From the NCBI GenBank assembly GCA_030044455.1, contig JASHVU010000407.1, positions 1 to 8,087 of the forward strand: a DNA stretch of 8,087 nt, in the 5' to 3' direction. The first letter of the stretch is position 1, and every line of letters begins with the position of its first letter. Source of the DNA: Acidobacteriaceae bacterium (GTDB taxonomy: Bacteria > Acidobacteriota > Terriglobia > Terriglobales > Acidobacteriaceae). A program made the position numbers and the translations under genes. This document shows positions 5,185 to 8,087 of this stretch, piece by piece. The notes under the pieces are model-generated. The model did no database searches. It was not told the origin of the DNA and saw only the letters and a list, made by a program, of their open reading frames with translations.

Positions 5185-7737
5185 TCACTCAATGCGCAGG
5201 GCCTTTACAGGATCAATTGACGCGGCGCGGCGAGCCGGAATGATGCCGGCAATGGCAGCCGCAAGCAGCAGCACTCCAATGGCCACGGCCATCACTGGCA
5301 CATTCACACTGGTGATCTCGTAAAGCTGTGACTTGACGTAGCGCACGCAGAAAATAGCGATCGGCACCCCGATGGCAAGACCGATGACAGCCTGCAGCAT
5401 CGCTCCCCGCATCACCGTTCCAATCACGTGGCTGCGCGCCGCACCGAGCGCCATGCGAATGCCGATCTCCGGCGTTCTGCGCACAACCGTATAGGCCGTC
5501 ACGCCGTACAGGCCAATCGCAGCCAGCAGCAGGGCCAGCAGGCCAAAGAGTGAAGTGAGCCGCGCGATCAGGCGTTCCTCGATAAAGCGGTCGTCAATCT
5601 GCTGCTGAAAGGTCTCGAACTTCACGATCGTCAGATTGGGATTGATGCTGGCCAGGTTCTCGCCCACGATCTTCTCCAGGTTGGGGATGGGACGGGCAGT
5701 CTCAAGCACGATTGCGCCGGCGTACATCGATTGGTCTTCGTCGAGGTGATAGGTGGGATCGCTGGCGCTGCCGGCAGGCTGTGTGAGCGATAGAAAATAC
5801 ATGGCGTGGTTCTTCCAATAGACGCTGGTGTAAGTGGTGTCTTCCACCACGCCCACGATCTCATGCGCTCCATCCGTGCCTGGGTGTTGGGGATCATCAA
5901 AGCCAAAGCGATGGCCAATGGGATTGCGCTTGCCGAAAAACTGCTTCACAAACTCCTGGTTGACGACCGCCACGGACGGCGCATTCATGGTGTCCTGCGA
6001 GGTGAAGCCGCGGCCCGCCACCACGTGCGTGCCCACCGAGTCGAAGTACTCCGGCGTGGCTTTTACCCAGCTTGCGCCCTTGTTAATGTCGGGCTCTCCC
6101 TGAATCTTTACGCCCGATCCCCAATTGTCATCTTCCATCGGCGTATAGGTGGCCAGCCCGACCTTAAGCACGCCGGGAATGGCGTGGAAGCGATCCACAA
6201 TGGCCTGGTAGAGCGGCTCGACCTCAGTGTTCTTGTACCCCGCCGCCTGCGGATTGATGTGGGCGATATAGCGATTCGTCGCATCCAGTTTCATGTCGAC
6301 GTTTTCGGCCTTGCTGAGGCTCTGAGCAAAAAGGCCAGCGGCAACCAGCAGCACCAGCGAGAGCGCGGCCTGCACAACAACCAGCGCGCGCTGCAGCCAC
6401 GATGCTCCCTGAGCGGTGGTGCGCGCGTTCGAGCGCAAGGCGTCCGCGGGCTGTGTGCGCGCGGCCATCAGCGCCGGCGCCAGGCCAAACAGTACGCCCG
6501 TCACCACCGAGAGCACCAACGCAAAGCCGATCACCAGCGGCGACGGCGACGACGCCACCGGCATGTTTTGCTGGTCGGGAAAGGCCAGCGCCAGCAATGC
6601 ATGCGCTCCAAGATACGAAACCGCAAGACCGAGCAGCCCGCCCATGCCCGCGAGAAGAACGCTTTCAGTAAGTAGCTGGAGCACGATACGGCTTCGCTGG
6701 GCGCCCAGAGCCGAACGGATCGAAAGCTCGGCGCGGCGGCTCATGCCGCGCACCAGCAGCAGATTGGCAATATTGGCGCACGCCACCAGCAACACCAGCG
6801 CGGCAATCCATTCAAGCAGTTTCAAATGGTCCTTGTAATCGTCCTGGATGCTTTGGATGCCTCCGCCTCCGGGCGTCAGCACCACGTGGGTACGTGGAAG
6901 TACCTTTTTTGCGCGCTGATCGCTAAAAGTCTTCAGCGTCGCGTACTCCTGTTTGAGCAGCGTACTGGCCTTGGCTTGGAGCGCCGGAATCGAAGTTCCT
7001 GGCTTGACCCGGCCAATGATGTAGGCCCACTGGGTATCCGGATCGCTGAAGTACGGTGCGCCGATGACCGTGTCCATGGCGTTCATGGGCAAAAAATACT
7101 TGGGCGGGTTGGTGTCGATGCGGTCGCCGTAGAATCCCTTCGGTGCGACGCCGATGATAGTGACCGGCTTGGTGTTGACGTAGAAAGTGCTGCCCACGAC
7201 CTTCGGATCGCCGGCGAAATCCTGTTGCCAGGCGTCATAGCTCATTACGCCGGTGATCGGTGCGCCCTTCGTATCGTCGCCATCCACAAAAAACCGCCCC
7301 GCAGCCGGCGAAAGGCCGAAGACGCGGAAGTAGTTGGCGGAGACGAAGGTGCCCATTACGGACTTGGCGACAGTTTGCGGTCCCGCTCGACGCACGGTAA
7401 TGGGCCGCCAGGCGTAGCCCGACTCCATCGCCGCCAGCTCTTCAAACTCCGGCAGGTTCTTCTTGAACATTTGATACGTGTCGGTGGCAAACAGCGAGTA
7501 GTCGCCCTCGTCGTTCCAGCCGCCGTTCACGCAGCAATCGTCCTGGTCGCCAATGCGGAACAGGGTTTTGGGATCGGTGACCGGAAGGTTATGCAGCAGG
7601 ATAGCGTTGACCAGCGTGAAGATAGCCGAATTGGCGCCGATGCCCAGTGCGAGGGTGAGCAGCACCGTGGCTGCAAACCCCGGCGTCTTACGCAATTGCC
7701 GGAACGCAAAGCCCAAATCCTGCAACAGAAATTTCAT
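5185..7737 (-). CDS. ADOP-type ABC transporter permease (FtsX/MacB family), complete
   Basis: An 850-residue inner-membrane permease with two MacB/FtsX units. It opens with the family's cytoplasmic MKFLLQDLGFAFRQLRKTPGF and a first helix at 22-47. The first periplasmic domain spans about 50-300 and has a vicinal Cys pair at 68-69. First FtsX helices lie near 308-328, 355-384 and 400-424, with AELSIRSALGAQRSRIVLQLL (336-356) on the cytoplasmic side. The second unit starts with a helix at 448-470, a periplasmic domain of about 475-720, and helices near 725-748, 775-798 and 812-834, with PEIGIRMALGAARSHV (756-771). It ends IIPARRAASIDPVKALRIE. This gives about eight helices. The start at 7737 is fixed by GGAGGT 6 nt upstream; the 56 extra in-frame codons to 7905 overlap the promoter region and are unlike the family. 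No ATPase gene adjoins it; substrate unknown. TetR lies downstream in the same direction. Confidence 0.96.
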   Translation of the reverse strand: MKFLLQDLGFAFRQLRKTPGFAATVLLTLALGIGANSAIFTLVNAILLHNLPVTDPKTLFRIGDQDDCCVNGGWNDEGDYSLFATDTYQMFKKNLPEFEELAAMESGYAWRPITVRRAGPQTVAKSVMGTFVSANYFRVFGLSPAAGRFFVDGDDTKGAPITGVMSYDAWQQDFAGDPKVVGSTFYVNTKPVTIIGVAPKGFYGDRIDTNPPKYFLPMNAMDTVIGAPYFSDPDTQWAYIIGRVKPGTSIPALQAKASTLLKQEYATLKTFSDQRAKKVLPRTHVVLTPGGGGIQSIQDDYKDHLKLLEWIAALVLLVACANIANLLLVRGMSRRAELSIRSALGAQRSRIVLQLLTESVLLAGMGGLLGLAVSYLGAHALLALAFPDQQNMPVASSPSPLVIGFALVLSVVTGVLFGLAPALMAARTQPADALRSNARTTAQGASWLQRALVVVQAALSLVLLVAAGLFAQSLSKAENVDMKLDATNRYIAHINPQAAGYKNTEVEPLYQAIVDRFHAIPGVLKVGLATYTPMEDDNWGSGVKIQGEPDINKGASWVKATPEYFDSVGTHVVAGRGFTSQDTMNAPSVAVVNQEFVKQFFGKRNPIGHRFGFDDPQHPGTDGAHEIVGVVEDTTYTSVYWKNHAMYFLSLTQPAGSASDPTYHLDEDQSMYAGAIVLETARPIPNLEKIVGENLASINPNLTIVKFETFQQQIDDRFIEERLIARLTSLFGLLALLLAAIGLYGVTAYTVVRRTPEIGIRMALGAARSHVIGTVMRGAMLQAVIGLAIGVPIAIFCVRYVKSQLYEITSVNVPVMAVAIGVLLLAAAIAGIIPARRAASIDPVKALRIE

Positions 7738-7743
7738 TGACCG

Positions 7744-7749
7744 ACCTCC
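7744..7749 (-). promoter_or_regulatory. Ribosome binding site deciding the ADOP start
   Basis: GGAGGT on the minus strand, 6 nt before the ATG at 7737. It is a near-perfect Shine-Dalgarno and rules against the longer in-frame start at 7905. Confidence 0.85.
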
Positions 7750-7780
7750 GGACCTACCATAAGCCAAACAGGTTGAAATA

Positions 7781-7810
7781 ATGTTACACGCAGTAACAGT
7801 TTGACGCCAA
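7781..7810 (-). promoter_or_regulatory. Possible promoter of the ADOP permease
   Basis: On the minus strand TTGGCG (7805-7810) and TAACAT (7781-7786) are 18 bp apart. The predicted start near 7774 leaves a leader of about 37 nt that contains the strong ribosome binding site. The -10 match is only moderate. Confidence 0.35.
7782..7798. promoter_or_regulatory. Palindromic operator candidate TGTTAC-N5-GTAACA
   Basis: Perfect 6-bp arms flank ACGCA in the 162-bp region between the divergent ADOP and DinB-like genes. The palindrome overlaps the possible -10 box and spacer of the ADOP promoter, so a bound protein would be well placed to repress it and perhaps also affect the rightward gene. The sequence differs from the tetR palindrome, so a different regulator may be involved. 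Confidence 0.5.
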
Positions 7811-7899
7811 GAAATTGATTTTGGCACGATAGCCGTCAGACCCTGGCCTGCGCTATTCTTATCGCCTGTCCCCCATTCCGCACAAAGCGAGGTCTCGGA

Positions 7900-8087
7900 A
7901 TGCACAAACTTCTTCAGGTTTTAATGGCTGGATTCTTGTCTCTGCCGTTAGCATTGTGCGCGCAACAGGCACCTTCGGCTCCCCCAGCCAACCCCATCAC
8001 GGCCAGCGAAAAGGGCCTGTACTCGGTCATCGTCGGTTCGGTAGTGCGAGCGGCAGAGAAGATGCCGGAAGAGAATTACGCCTTCAA
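7900..8087 (+). CDS. Exported DinB-family protein, 3' end missing
   Basis: Sixty-two codons are visible before the right edge. The N-terminus MHKLLQVLMAGFLSLPLALCAQQ is a signal peptide: Lys3, a hydrophobic core at 4-19, and probable cleavage near Ala21. A lipobox reading around Cys20 (LALC) is a poor fit. Next come a short Pro/Ala linker and ITASEKGLYSVIVGSVVRAAEKMPEENYAFK. This matches, from memory, the first helix of exported DinB-like four-helix proteins (the 'AEKMPEENYxFKPT' pattern) common in acidobacteria. The DinB metal-binding histidines would lie further on and cannot be checked. Enzymatic role is unknown; some DinB-like proteins are thiol-dependent transferases. The ATG follows GAGG with a 7-nt spacer. 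The gene is divergent from the ADOP permease and may share its control region. Confidence 0.82.
   Translation, partial: MHKLLQVLMAGFLSLPLALCAQQAPSAPPANPITASEKGLYSVIVGSVVRAAEKMPEENYAF

Noticed and set aside
5806..7740. Plus-strand open frames of 289 and 304 codons antisense to the ADOP permease
   Set aside because: They show no motif, are rich in Arg and His, and lie wholly opposite a confidently identified membrane protein.
7738..7905. 56-codon N-terminal extension of the complete ADOP permease
   Set aside because: GGAGGT lies 6 nt before the ATG at 7737 and the protein then begins with the standard ADOP N-terminus. The extension is unlike the family and would cover the promoter and palindrome.

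Overview
The window most likely comes from an acidobacterium (Acidobacteriota, Terriglobia-type). The argument is gene content. There are two large FtsX/MacB-type permeases with the duplicated two-unit architecture called ADOP (acidobacterial duplicated orphan permease). There is also an exported DinB-like protein of a type I associate with that phylum, and a tiny zinc-ribbon protein I also associate with it. Base composition is moderately GC-rich. No rRNA, tRNA, CRISPR array, transposase or phage gene was found.

Layout from left to right: (1) the C-terminal 613 codons of an ADOP permease, cut by the left edge, + strand; (2) a leftward pair, a MerR-family regulator followed by a 76-residue four-cysteine zinc-ribbon protein; (3) a 223-bp divergent region with a perfect 13-bp hairpin, leading into msrA (methionine sulfoxide reductase A) on +; (4) msrA converging on a leftward 114-residue protein of unknown function, with an 11-bp inverted repeat across the two gene ends; (5) a 335-bp stretch without a convincing gene; (6) a leftward TetR-family regulator with a good promoter and an overlapping palindrome; (7) a complete 850-residue leftward ADOP permease; (8) a divergent promoter region with a TGTTAC-N5-GTAACA palindrome; (9) the first 62 codons of an exported DinB-like protein, cut by the right edge.

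The genes do not form one pathway. The plausible functional unit is the leftward ADOP permease and tetR. The TetR protein probably controls itself through the AT-rich palindrome over its own -10 box, and may respond to or control export. MsrA repairs oxidised methionine and appears to stand alone (no msrB beside it). No ATPase or membrane-fusion gene adjoins either permease inside the window, as expected for 'orphan' permeases, although the left one is cut off.

I did not find a clearly new multi-gene system. The most checkable new items are the small zinc-ribbon gene, the 13-bp hairpin upstream of msrA, the shared TCAATC half-sites around the tetR promoter, the palindrome between the ADOP and DinB genes, and the unexplained 335-bp interval.
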